From Cupriavidus sp. 2SB (GTDB lineage Bacteria > Pseudomonadota > Gammaproteobacteria > Burkholderiales > Burkholderiaceae), in NCBI RefSeq assembly GCF_005503625.1, contig NZ_SCMX01000051.1:1-48382 (forward strand): a stretch of DNA of 48,382 nucleotides. Direction: 5' to 3'. The position numbers were made by a program, and so were the translations under genes. The notes under the pieces are model-generated. The model searched no databases. It worked only from the letters and a program-made list of their open reading frames with translations, and was not told the DNA's origin. Below, piece by piece: positions 40,633 through 48,110 of the stretch (its first letter is position 1; each line of letters starts with the position of its first letter).

Positions 40633-41781
40633 ATGCGCGCCACCTTCCCTGCCTTGCTCGCCGCCTTGCTGACCATGCCCGTGGCGGCACAGGAAGCCAC
40701 GCCCGACACCCCGCCCAAGACTGCCTGGATCGACAAGATCCTGAACAAGCTTGGCGCGTCGAAGGAGGTGGACCTGAGCCATGGCGTGGACTGGGGCATC
40801 CTGCCCGGGCCGTTCTACAACCCAGAGATGGGGCTGGGACTCGGCGCGGCAGCCATCGGCCTGTACAAGCCGAAGAACGCCGAGAAGGACACGCAGCTCT
40901 CCACGCTCACGCTACACGGCTTTGTGACGACGACCGGCGCATTCGGTATCGGCGCGGACAACAACACGTTCTTCGGCGACGACAGCTATCGCTTTGTGTT
41001 CTCGGGCGGCCTGTTCAACATGCCGACCTCCTACTGGGGCATTGGCTACGACAACGCCATCAACGACGCCAACAAGGAGGGCTACACGCACCGGGGGGTC
41101 TCGCTGCAACCGCGCATGATGATGCGGATCATGCCAAATACCTACATCGGCGGCGGCTACGACTTCGAGTACGACGACGCGGCCAACATCGAACGTGGCA
41201 GCGCCAGCGCGTTCGCCGCCGATCCCCACGGCACGCATGTCATCAGCAGCGGCCTCACCGCGCATTTCTCCTACGACACGCGCGATTTCATCCCCAACCC
41301 GTACAAGGGCCAGGCGCTTTTGATCAACGGTACGGTGTATCGCCGCGGCCTGGGCAGCGATTTCGATTTCGAAACGCTGGAGATCACCTACGACAAGTAC
41401 TTCGCCATGCGCGAGCGCGACGTGCTGGCCTTCGACATCTACGGCAAGTTCAACTGGGGCGACGTGCCATGGAGCATGATGTCCAAGCTCGGCGACAACC
41501 GGCGCATGCGCGGCTACTTCATGGGCCAATACCGCGACAAGGCGTTGCTGACCGCACAGGTGGAATATCGCTGGCACATCGCGGGCCGGCAGGGCATGGT
41601 GTTCTGGCTGGCCACCGGCGCCATCGCCGGCAACCCCGGTGCGTTGCGCGATGCGCACTGGCTGCCCAATGGCGGCGTGGGCTACCGCTTCGAGTTCAAG
41701 CCGCGCGTCAACGTGCGCTTTGACGTAGGCGTGGGCAAGAACACCAAGGGTGTGTATTTCCAGATCAACGAGGCGTTTTGA
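40633..41781 (+). CDS. BamA/Omp85-like surface antigen barrel without POTRA domains
   Basis: A 382-residue outer-membrane protein of the bacterial surface antigen (D15/Omp85) superfamily. Signal peptide: MRATFPALLAALLTMPVAAQ. There is a short helical lead instead of POTRA domains, then a barrel with repeated strands. The Omp85 loop-6 motif is seen as RMRGYFMGQYRDKALLTAQV, and YNPEMGLGLGAAAIGLYK opens the barrel. The protein ends in GVYFQINEAF. It lacks the chaperone-like POTRA part of BamA, so it is probably a pore or small assembly factor. Such POTRA-less members are of unknown function. It is tightly linked to the preceding barrel gene. Confidence 0.78.
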   Translation: MRATFPALLAALLTMPVAAQEATPDTPPKTAWIDKILNKLGASKEVDLSHGVDWGILPGPFYNPEMGLGLGAAAIGLYKPKNAEKDTQLSTLTLHGFVTTTGAFGIGADNNTFFGDDSYRFVFSGGLFNMPTSYWGIGYDNAINDANKEGYTHRGVSLQPRMMMRIMPNTYIGGGYDFEYDDAANIERGSASAFAADPHGTHVISSGLTAHFSYDTRDFIPNPYKGQALLINGTVYRRGLGSDFDFETLEITYDKYFAMRERDVLAFDIYGKFNWGDVPWSMMSKLGDNRRMRGYFMGQYRDKALLTAQVEYRWHIAGRQGMVFWLATGAIAGNPGALRDAHWLPNGGVGYRFEFKPRVNVRFDVGVGKNTKGVYFQINEAF

Positions 41782-41795
41782 GCGAAACGTTTCGC
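41782..41795. promoter_or_regulatory. Perfect 14-bp palindrome of the LacI-operator type
   Basis: GCGAAACGTTTCGC is fully self-complementary, with a GAAACGTTTC core seen in operators of LacI/PurR-family regulators. It starts at the end of the BamA-like gene and lies upstream of the small secreted protein gene, so it could control that gene. No LacI-type gene is in the window. Confidence 0.5.
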
Positions 41796-41949
41796 GAATT
41801 TCTTATCACTTCAGCAATCTATTGACGAGTGCACCAACACGGTCGCATTTCCATGACCGAGGTGTAACCGGCCTGCCATGGGCACTCCATGTCGCGTCAT
41901 TAGACTCAGCGAGCCCCCCGAAAAATCGTTCAGCTCCTGAGAACTACCA

Positions 41950-42165
41950 ATGAAGAAATCTCTCGCCACGCTCGCCACAGGCGCAGCACTGATCGCGATC
42001 AGTGCGACGGCCAATGCGAGCCAGACCCCCATCGTGGTGGATGCATCGTTCGAAAAACAAGGACAAGTGCATCGTCCTCGTGATCCCTACACCGATGGTG
42101 GCCGCATTCAACAGCGTGATGTCTACACAGACGGTGCACGCACCGCCAATGGCACTCCCCACTGA
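41950..42165 (+). CDS. Small secreted peptide with a repeated YTDG motif
   Basis: A 71-residue protein with a clear signal peptide (MKKSLATLATGAALIAISATANA). The mature 48 residues contain two related motifs, DPYTDGGR and DVYTDGAR, and no cysteine. It is presumably periplasmic or secreted. I do not recognise a family. A good terminator follows, so it is its own transcript, and the LacI-type palindrome about 155 bp upstream may regulate it. The ribosome-binding site is weak. Confidence 0.65.
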   Translation: MKKSLATLATGAALIAISATANASQTPIVVDASFEKQGQVHRPRDPYTDGGRIQQRDVYTDGARTANGTPH

Positions 42166-42190
42166 ATCCACGTCGCCATGAAGACAAAAC

Positions 42191-42222
42191 CAGGCCGCCT
42201 CCGAGCGGCCTGAAGTCTTTTT
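42191..42222 (+). terminator. Rho-independent terminator of the small peptide gene
   Basis: CAGGCCGC (42191-42198) pairs with GCGGCCTG (42205-42212) around CTCCGA, followed by AAGTC and a T-rich tail TTTTT. It is about 25 bp past the stop. Confidence 0.85.
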
Positions 42223-42294
42223 ATGGGCCGTGAATTTACTTTTCACCACCTTGATTCCACTGAGAACCAAGTGCGTTTTATTTAAGGAAGCGCA

Positions 42295-43359
42295 ATGAAA
42301 CTCCGTTACGGCTTTGCCGCGGCAACTCTCAGCATGCTGTCTGCCGCCACCTTCGCCCAATCCCATGTCACGCTTTACGGCATTCTCGATGTGGGTATCG
42401 AATATCTCAACAATGTGCCAACTGCCACAGGCGGCGCCAATCAGGTGCGCATGAGTTCGGGCAATATGTCCACGTCGCGCTGGGGCCTGCGCGGTCAAGA
42501 GGATCTCGGCGGCGGACTGAAGGCCATCTTTCAGCTCGAAAGCGGATTTGCGCCGGACAACGGCAGTCTGCTCACGAACCGGTTGTTCGACCGTGCGGCG
42601 TATGTCGGTCTCCAGAGCCGGTACGGCACTGTGGCGCTTGGCCGGCAGAACACGCCGATCCACGACACGGGTCATATCCTGGACCCGATGCGATACGCGC
42701 CCCGCTACTCGCTGTGGACAAACGACGATATCCTCGCCGGCCGCGCCGATAACGCGATCCGGTACGACGGCAAGTTCGGCGGCCTGACGATGAGCGCGAT
42801 GTACAGCCTGGGCCGCACCGGCACTGGCGAGATCCCGGGCAACTTCAAGGTGGACCGCAACTACGGCGCCTCGGTGATGTACGAGAACGGCCCGCTGGGG
42901 ATTGGCGCCGCGTATGACGAATTCCAGGGCACCAGCGTGGCCACGGCGGACCGCAAGGATCGTCGTGCCCTGATCGGCGCCAGTTATGCATTCGGCGCAG
43001 CCCGCGCCTTTGTGGGCTACCGCTGGTTCAAGGGCGATGTCGGCACGCTTCCGGGTAGCGGTTCGAACCTCTACTGGGCGGGTATGCGTTACGCGGTGAA
43101 CCCCTCCGTCTCCCTGATGGGCGCTGCATACTACACCGACACCCGCAATTCGAATGCCGACCCGATCATGCTCGTCGCCTCGGCGGACTATGCATTCTCC
43201 AAGCGTACCGACGTCTATTTCAATATCGGCTACGCCATCAACCGCGACGGCTCCCAACTGGGCATGAACGGATTCAATGGGCCGGCGGGTAGCCCGGCCA
43301 ATGTCGTGGCCGGTGACGACCAGATCGGCATGGTGATGGGTGTCCGTCACCGCTTCTGA
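42295..43359 (+). CDS. Gram-negative trimeric porin (Burkholderiales OmpC-like)
   Basis: This 354-residue porin has a signal peptide ending TFAQS and the family start HVTLYGILDVGIEYLNN. Typical strands are seen: MSTSRWGLRGQEDLGGGLKA, RTGTGEIPGNFKVDRNYGAS, FVGYRWFKGDVGTL. The final strand is QIGMVMGVRHRF with the terminal Phe needed for BAM recognition. It should allow diffusion of small hydrophilic solutes. An AAGGAAG site lies about 5 nt before the ATG. It is convergent with phoX, and no Pho box was seen upstream. Confidence 0.93.
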   Translation: MKLRYGFAAATLSMLSAATFAQSHVTLYGILDVGIEYLNNVPTATGGANQVRMSSGNMSTSRWGLRGQEDLGGGLKAIFQLESGFAPDNGSLLTNRLFDRAAYVGLQSRYGTVALGRQNTPIHDTGHILDPMRYAPRYSLWTNDDILAGRADNAIRYDGKFGGLTMSAMYSLGRTGTGEIPGNFKVDRNYGASVMYENGPLGIGAAYDEFQGTSVATADRKDRRALIGASYAFGAARAFVGYRWFKGDVGTLPGSGSNLYWAGMRYAVNPSVSLMGAAYYTDTRNSNADPIMLVASADYAFSKRTDVYFNIGYAINRDGSQLGMNGFNGPAGSPANVVAGDDQIGMVMGVRHRF

Positions 43360-43416
43360 TCGCCGGAAGATCGTCTGAGTTATCGGTACTTTCCTTACCG
43401 GTATGCTTTGTCGATG

Positions 43417-43457
43417 AAAAACGCCGCGGACCTCACGGACCGCGGCGCTTTTCTTTT
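43417..43457. terminator. Bidirectional terminator between porin and phoX
   Basis: CGCCGCGG (43422-43429) pairs with CCGCGGCG (43440-43447) around a 10-nt loop. The plus strand is followed by CTTTTCTTTTC and the minus strand by GTTTTTCATCG. It serves the two convergent genes. Confidence 0.88.
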
Positions 43458-43473
43458 CTACAGACCGAACGGC

Positions 43474-45465
43474 TTACTTCGCGGTCTTGATGCTCGTAGC
43501 GTCGGCGGTCAGGTAACCCACCGAGGCGCCCAGGCCGTTCTTGTAGTTGGCGAACACCAGCGGCTCCACTTGCGCCTTCACGGCAGCCTTGATGCCATCG
43601 CCGGCGTGCTGGAAGTTGCTCATGATGTACGTCCAGCCGTTGATTTCGTCGACGGCGTGCAGGCCCGTCGATTCACCACCGGCCGGCACCGACATCAGGC
43701 GCGACAATTTCTTCGTATCGACGTTGTACGCCCACAGGAAGTTGTTGGTGTGGTTGCTGCTGTCCTCGCCGATGAACAGCGTGCGCAGCTTCTCGGAGAA
43801 CTTGAGGTTGTCCGGGTTGCCGATGGTCGTCGGATCGGCGGTGTTGCCCAGTGCATCGGCGGCGATGTCCTTGCCGACGATCAGCGCCTGGGTGTGGATC
43901 GGTACCCATTCGCTAACGATGGCCGCACCCGACGTATCCTTCTGGCCGCCGCCCAGCTTGTGCTGCATCACGCCGCCGGCGTTGATGGCTGCCGGCACGC
44001 TGATATTGCTCTGCGCGTTCCAGCCCTTGGCGTTGTTCAGCACCATCGAGTCGACGATGTTCTGCAGCGCGGAGTAGGCGATCTTGTCCTTGATGTTGAC
44101 GGTGGTGCCTTCCATCTTGGTGAAGCCCATGCTGCCACCAGCCACGAAGGCATAGCGGTGCGTTTCCAGGAACGCTGCCACCAGTTCCTTGCCCGGCTTG
44201 ATCTTGATCCACTGGAACTTGCCGCTGTACGCGATCTTCGTGTACGTCGTGTCCGGCGTGGCATTCAGGGCCGGATCCGTGGCGCTGATGTCCATGATGT
44301 CGGCAAACGTGTGCGACTTGGCCCAGCCTTCCACTTGCGCGCTCGTGGCATGGCCCAGCTTGATCCAGGTCAGGTCGGCGCCAGCATCGGCCGGGTTCAC
44401 GGAGAAGCCGGTGCCCACCTTGGCCACGTACAGCGTACCGGCGGACAGATCCTTTTCCTTGTCAGCCACGAACATGAACAGACCGCTGTTGGTGGCGTCG
44501 TCGCCCATCAGCACGGTGCGGTTGTCCGGCATCACCTGCACGAGTTCGTGCGAGATACGGCCCATGCAGTAGTGCTTCTTGATCGAGCCCGTGCCGTCGG
44601 CATTGACCGTGACTTCCGGCAGGTGACCGTACAGGTACGGGTTGAACGGGATCGTGCTCGTGCCGTACAGGTTCTTGGCGAAGGCCAGGTTCTGCACCGT
44701 GTTCGGATTCGAGGCATCCGGCTCGTACTCTTCGCTCGACAGGTGGGTGTTCCACGGCGACAGGCTGGCGCCGCACGTGATCCACAGGCCGTTGGCCGAC
44801 GACGTGTCGACGTTGTGGTACTTCACCAGCGACAGCTTGCCGGTGGCCGGGTCCTGGTCCAGCGTCAGGATGGCGATCGGCGACGGCAGCTTGCCGTACA
44901 TGTCCGTCACCTTGGCTTGGTCCCACGTGGTGTATTCGAACTGCACCACGGCAAAGACCGTGTTGCCCTTCACGCCGTCTACCTTGGCGCCGTCGATCTT
45001 CAGCAGCGACGTGCCGTCCGGCGAGTCCGAGAAGAACTGGGCAGCCGTGCCCGTGGACGAATCCATGATCGGCTGGTTGTTGATGTCGAAGTAGCCGCCG
45101 GCCAGGATCGTGCCGCCCTTGCCGTCCGACACCTTGTCGCCGGTCATGAAGAACGGCTGGTACGCCAGCTTGAAGTTCTGGCTCGTACCATCGCTGAAGT
45201 TCACCTTCAGGCTCGAACCCACGGTAGTGGTGGCCATTTCGGCCGCATTGGCCAGCGAAGGTGCCGGCATGCCGGTGAACTCGGCGGTCGTGAACGTGGC
45301 CGTGGAAGCCGGCGGGTTCGTCGTCACGGGAGGGGTAGCGGGGGCGTCGTCGCCGCCGCCACAACCTGCCAGCAGTGAGGTGGAGGCCAGGCCCAGCGGC
45401 AGCATGGGGGCGCCGGCCAGGAACTTCAGTGCCTTGCGGCGCGATGCGTCAAGTTTTTCGGACAT
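43474..45465 (-). CDS. phoX: PhoX-family alkaline phosphatase (DUF839), Tat lipoprotein signal
   Basis: A 663-residue PhoX-type phosphatase. The signal has a twin-arginine motif (RRKALKFL) and a lipobox LLAGC (Cys35), so Tat export and lipid anchoring are likely. The PhoX metal-site motif is present as ITCGASLSPWNTHLSSEEYE (Cys231 equals the metal-bridging Cys of known PhoX; the two Glu follow), and MGRISHELVQVMPDNRTVL is typical of the propeller. PhoX uses calcium and iron and releases phosphate from phosphomonoesters in the periplasm or outside. A PhoB-type promoter lies upstream, consistent with induction by phosphate limitation. It is a single-gene unit with a shared terminator. Confidence 0.9.
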   Translation of the reverse strand: MSEKLDASRRKALKFLAGAPMLPLGLASTSLLAGCGGGDDAPATPPVTTNPPASTATFTTAEFTGMPAPSLANAAEMATTTVGSSLKVNFSDGTSQNFKLAYQPFFMTGDKVSDGKGGTILAGGYFDINNQPIMDSSTGTAAQFFSDSPDGTSLLKIDGAKVDGVKGNTVFAVVQFEYTTWDQAKVTDMYGKLPSPIAILTLDQDPATGKLSLVKYHNVDTSSANGLWITCGASLSPWNTHLSSEEYEPDASNPNTVQNLAFAKNLYGTSTIPFNPYLYGHLPEVTVNADGTGSIKKHYCMGRISHELVQVMPDNRTVLMGDDATNSGLFMFVADKEKDLSAGTLYVAKVGTGFSVNPADAGADLTWIKLGHATSAQVEGWAKSHTFADIMDISATDPALNATPDTTYTKIAYSGKFQWIKIKPGKELVAAFLETHRYAFVAGGSMGFTKMEGTTVNIKDKIAYSALQNIVDSMVLNNAKGWNAQSNISVPAAINAGGVMQHKLGGGQKDTSGAAIVSEWVPIHTQALIVGKDIAADALGNTADPTTIGNPDNLKFSEKLRTLFIGEDSSNHTNNFLWAYNVDTKKLSRLMSVPAGGESTGLHAVDEINGWTYIMSNFQHAGDGIKAAVKAQVEPLVFANYKNGLGASVGYLTADATSIKTAK

Positions 45466-45578
45466 TTTTTGGATTTCCCCGTCGATCTAGTGTTTTCATC
45501 AGACCGCCCTGCACATGCGTACATGGCAACCCGGTCAGCTCTTGTGGAGGCAACCGCACAGCGGTCAAGCCGGGTGGC

Positions 45579-45612
45579 ATCGTATGAACCGAATGTGACA
45601 ACACGTTGAACC
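45579..45612 (-). promoter_or_regulatory. PhoB-dependent promoter candidate for phoX
   Basis: On the minus strand GGTTCAA (45612-45606) and TTGTCAC (45601-45595) form a Pho box with a 4-bp spacer; the second repeat is strong, the first weak. Ten bp later TACGAT (45584-45579) is the -10. The TCATACGAT segment is identical to that in the promoter at 24253, the main reason to trust both. Confidence 0.6.
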
Positions 45613-45669
45613 CGCAACAATTCGCGAGCAGCCGGGAGCGTCACTTCTTGCCGGGTCACACAGCGGACG

Positions 45670-45705
45670 AAAAAAAACGCCGCGACCCATGTATGGTCGC
45701 GGCGT
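45670..45705 (-). terminator. Orphan rho-independent terminator
   Basis: ACGCCGCGACC (45677-45687) pairs perfectly with GGTCGCGGCGT (45695-45705) around a 7-nt loop and is followed on the minus strand by eight T residues. No credible minus-strand gene lies upstream of it within 750 bp. Plus-strand flanks have no T-tract. It may end a small RNA starting near 45800-45900. Confidence 0.8.
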
Positions 45706-45949
45706 CGTGAAAATGCCGGTCCGGGCGACACCCACTTCTGTCACCCGTGTATTGGCGATCTGCAGCCCACCTGCAGGTCTGACCGGCTTGTCCGAGCAGC
45801 GGTTGAGTACCGCCACGGGCAGCCATCCTAAGCGCCCCAGATGTCAGTCTCGTGACGAATTGTCATGACAACCGACCATCCGAAGTGCCGAAACCGGTCC
45901 TTCAATATGCCTCCGGACGACCTTGCCCGTGGGCCAGTTTTTTCTCCGG

Positions 45950-45970
45950 TCACCACACCGTGTGTGGTGA
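45950..45970. repeat. 9-bp inverted repeat, operator-like
   Basis: TCACCACAC (45950-45958) and GTGTGGTGA (45962-45970) are perfect inverted repeats with a 3-bp centre. No T-tract follows on either strand. It could bind a GntR/FCD- or TetR-type dimer. Confidence 0.45.
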
Positions 45971-46111
45971 AAATCAAACGTTACAAACCTGTCATTCGGC
46001 AGTTTTGCGCATCAAGCGGCCGATTTCGTGCGTTTTCGGAATATGTCATCTTTAGCCTATTGAAGTGATCAATCGGGCCGGATATGGTTCAGCGCATAAT
46101 ATTTTCCACGG

Positions 46112-46139
46112 CAATATATGCAATCAAAAACATATATTG
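46112..46139. repeat. A/T-rich 9-bp inverted repeat
   Basis: CAATATATG (46112-46120) and CATATATTG (46131-46139) are perfect inverted repeats with a 10-bp spacer inside the most A/T-rich part of the window. It is a candidate regulator-binding site or a destabilised promoter region. Confidence 0.45.
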
Positions 46140-46367
46140 TTCGCCCCGATCGGAAAAAACGATGCACGACACCATTCCGGGACGCTTCGCGTCTCCAGCC
46201 GCCCTCACGCCCCGCCTCGACGGAGCTCGCCGACGCACGCCCCCGTGCGCCCTGCGTGCGTCCATGACCATCCATTTCCGCTTACCGGTTTTGTAGCAGC
46301 TTCGTAGCAACCGTCGCTGCATCCGGGGCAAAACGTCTCTGATATCCCGGAACAGCGACACCTCTGG

Positions 46368-46452
46368 GGGTAATACATCCAAGGTGTACGGGGTCAACCG
46401 ACGGGCCAGCCAGACCCGCGGGCGTCGCCAGGCCAGCATGGATGTATTACCC
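46368..46452 (+). promoter_or_regulatory. 14-bp inverted repeat enclosing a structured leader of the MFS gene
   Basis: GGGTAATACATCCA (46368-46381) is repeated exactly as its reverse complement TGGATGTATTACCC (46439-46452), 57 nt apart. The enclosed G/C-rich segment has shorter self-complementary parts and two copies of GGCCAGC. The downstream arm ends 13 nt before the GGAG ribosome-binding site. It may be a pair of operators or, in RNA, the closing stem of a leader structure controlling translation. Confidence 0.5.
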
Positions 46453-46477
46453 AGGATCCACGTCTGGAGAACTTTCA

Positions 46478-47893
46478 ATGAGCAGTGTGACTAATGGTGG
46501 CGGCGCTAAAGCGCCGTTCTTTTCAAAGGAGGCGACCTACGCCCAGCCGGGGTTTTCCCGCTGGATGGTCCCGCCCGCTGCACTGGCGGTGCACCTCTGT
46601 ATCGGCCAGGCCTACGCGTTTTCGGTGTTCAACGCGCCGCTGTCGAAAGTCATCGGCATTACCGAATCGGTGGCCGACGACTGGAAACTGACCACGCTCG
46701 GCTGGATTTTCTCGCTGGCCATTTTCTTCCTCGGCATTTCCGCCGCTTTCGCCGGTAAATGGCTGGAGCGCGTGGGTCCGCGCCGCACGATGTTCACGGC
46801 CGCCTGCTGTTTCGGCGGCGGCTTCCTGATCTCGGCCCTCGGCGTCTACACGCACCAGATCGCCCTGCTCTATCTCGGCTATGGCGTGCTCGGCGGCATC
46901 GGCCTGGGCCTGGGCTATGTGTCGCCCGTCTCCACGCTGATCCGCTGGTTCCCGGACCGCCGCGGCATGGCCACCGGCATGGCGATCATGGGCTTTGGCG
47001 GCGGCGCGATGATCGCCGCCCCGCTGTCCGTGGTGCTGATGAACCATTTCAAGAGCGCAACGTCGGTAGGCGTGGCCCAGACCTTTCTGGTGATGGGCGT
47101 AGGCTACTTCATCTCGATGAGCATCGGCTCGCTGGCCATCCGCGTGCCACCGCCCGGCTGGAAGCCGGAAGGCTGGACCCCGCCCGTGGTCGAGAACAAG
47201 ATGATCACGCGCAACCACGTGCATATCGATGAAGCCCTGAAGACGCCGCAGTTCTATCTGCTGTGGTTCGTGCTGTTCCTGAACGTGACCGCCGGTATCG
47301 GCGTGCTCGGCCAGGCATCGCTGATGATCCAGGAAAGCTTCAAGGGCAGCGTCACCGCCGCCGCAGCAGCCGGCTTCGTCGGCCTGCTGTCGCTGTTCAA
47401 CATGGGCGGCCGCTTCTTCTGGGCTTCCTCGTCGGACTGGATCGGCCGCAAGAACACGTACTTCATTTTCTTCGCGCTGGGTGCCGTGCTGTACTGGCTG
47501 GTGCCGCAACTGGGCGCCGCCGGCAATATCGCGCTGTTCGTGCTGGCCTACTGCGTGATCATGTCGATGTACGGCGGTGGCTTCTCCACCATCCCGGCCT
47601 ACCTGGCCGACATGTTCGGCACGGCATTCGTGGGCGGTATCCACGGCCGCCTGCTGACCGCCTGGGCAGCCGCAGGTATCGCCGGCCCCGTGCTGGTCAA
47701 CTACATCCGCGAGTACCAGGTAGCCCACGGCGTGACCGGCGCCGCCGCGTACACCATGACGCTGCACATCATGGCCGCCCTGCTGGTGATCGGCTTCATC
47801 TGCAACCTGATGGTGTCGCGTGTCAATAACAAGCACCACATGAGCGACGCAGACGTGGCCAAGCTCGGTGCCGGCACCGGCGCCGCCCACTGA
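46478..47893 (+). CDS. OFA-family MFS transporter (oxalate/formate antiporter type)
   Basis: A 471-residue inner-membrane transporter with about 12 helices. The start MSSVTNGGGAKAPFF follows a GGAG site 8 nt upstream and is preferred over an ATG 12 codons earlier inside the inverted repeat. OFA traits: an N-terminal helix RWMVPPAALAVHLCIGQAYAF, the loop-2 segment AGKWLERVGPRRTMF, the GYGVLGGIGLGLGYVSPV motif, PDRRGMATGMAIMGFGGGA, and the second-half equivalent DWIGRKNTYFIFF. Substrates of the family include oxalate, formate and other carboxylates; the substrate here is not determined. It forms a unit with the 43-residue protein 15 nt downstream. Confidence 0.9.
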   Translation: MSSVTNGGGAKAPFFSKEATYAQPGFSRWMVPPAALAVHLCIGQAYAFSVFNAPLSKVIGITESVADDWKLTTLGWIFSLAIFFLGISAAFAGKWLERVGPRRTMFTAACCFGGGFLISALGVYTHQIALLYLGYGVLGGIGLGLGYVSPVSTLIRWFPDRRGMATGMAIMGFGGGAMIAAPLSVVLMNHFKSATSVGVAQTFLVMGVGYFISMSIGSLAIRVPPPGWKPEGWTPPVVENKMITRNHVHIDEALKTPQFYLLWFVLFLNVTAGIGVLGQASLMIQESFKGSVTAAAAAGFVGLLSLFNMGGRFFWASSSDWIGRKNTYFIFFALGAVLYWLVPQLGAAGNIALFVLAYCVIMSMYGGGFSTIPAYLADMFGTAFVGGIHGRLLTAWAAAGIAGPVLVNYIREYQVAHGVTGAAAYTMTLHIMAALLVIGFICNLMVSRVNNKHHMSDADVAKLGAGTGAAH

Positions 47894-47908
47894 TCCCGAG
47901 GAGAGAAC

Positions 47909-48040
47909 ATGGAAAACCAGAACCTCAACGCCGCCCCCACCAACAAGGCCCTGCTGGCCGCCTTCTGGCTCTACGTACTGGTGCCGCTGGTCTGGGGCGT
48001 GTCCAACACGATTACCCAGGCGCTGAAGCTGTTCCAGTGA
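47909..48040 (+). CDS. MFS transporter small subunit (43-residue membrane protein)
   Basis: A very short gene, below usual ORF cut-offs. An AGGAGAG site lies just upstream of the ATG. The product, starting MENQNLNAAPTNKALL, has one transmembrane helix (AAFWLYVLVPLVWGVSNTI) and a short tail TQALKLFQ. Small proteins of this kind are commonly encoded directly after OFA transporters and are annotated as a transporter small subunit. It starts 15 nt after the transporter stop and is followed by a terminator. Confidence 0.85.
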   Translation: MENQNLNAAPTNKALLAAFWLYVLVPLVWGVSNTITQALKLFQ

Positions 48041-48061
48041 AGGGTGTGTTGGTGATGTGAT

Positions 48062-48090
48062 AAGGGGCTGCCGTTGGCAGCCCCTTTTTT
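48062..48090 (+). terminator. Rho-independent terminator of the MFS operon
   Basis: GGGGCTGCC (48064-48072) pairs with GGCAGCCCC (48076-48084) around GTT and is followed by six T residues. Confidence 0.92.
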
Positions 48091-48110
48091 GTGTCTGTTA
48101 TCGCCCTTGG

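Larger units (their letters stand above)
45706..46477. other. Noncoding stretch between phoX and the MFS transporter
   Basis: No convincing gene is present. The stretch includes a possible minus-strand small RNA region next to the orphan terminator, several inverted repeats listed separately, an A/T-rich core at about 46030-46145 (unusual for this GC-rich DNA, likely promoter or regulatory) and the leader of the transporter gene. The short frames in this stretch have poor codon character and no supporting ribosome-binding site. Confidence 0.7.

Noticed and set aside
45565..45816. 83-residue minus-strand ORF next to phoX
   Set aside because: It runs through the strong terminator hairpin and the Pho box, has mixed codon character and no signal or domain.
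46084..46478. Short ORFs on both strands in the A/T-rich gap
   Set aside because: Poor composition, Arg-rich random sequence, overlap with inverted repeats, no ribosome-binding site.
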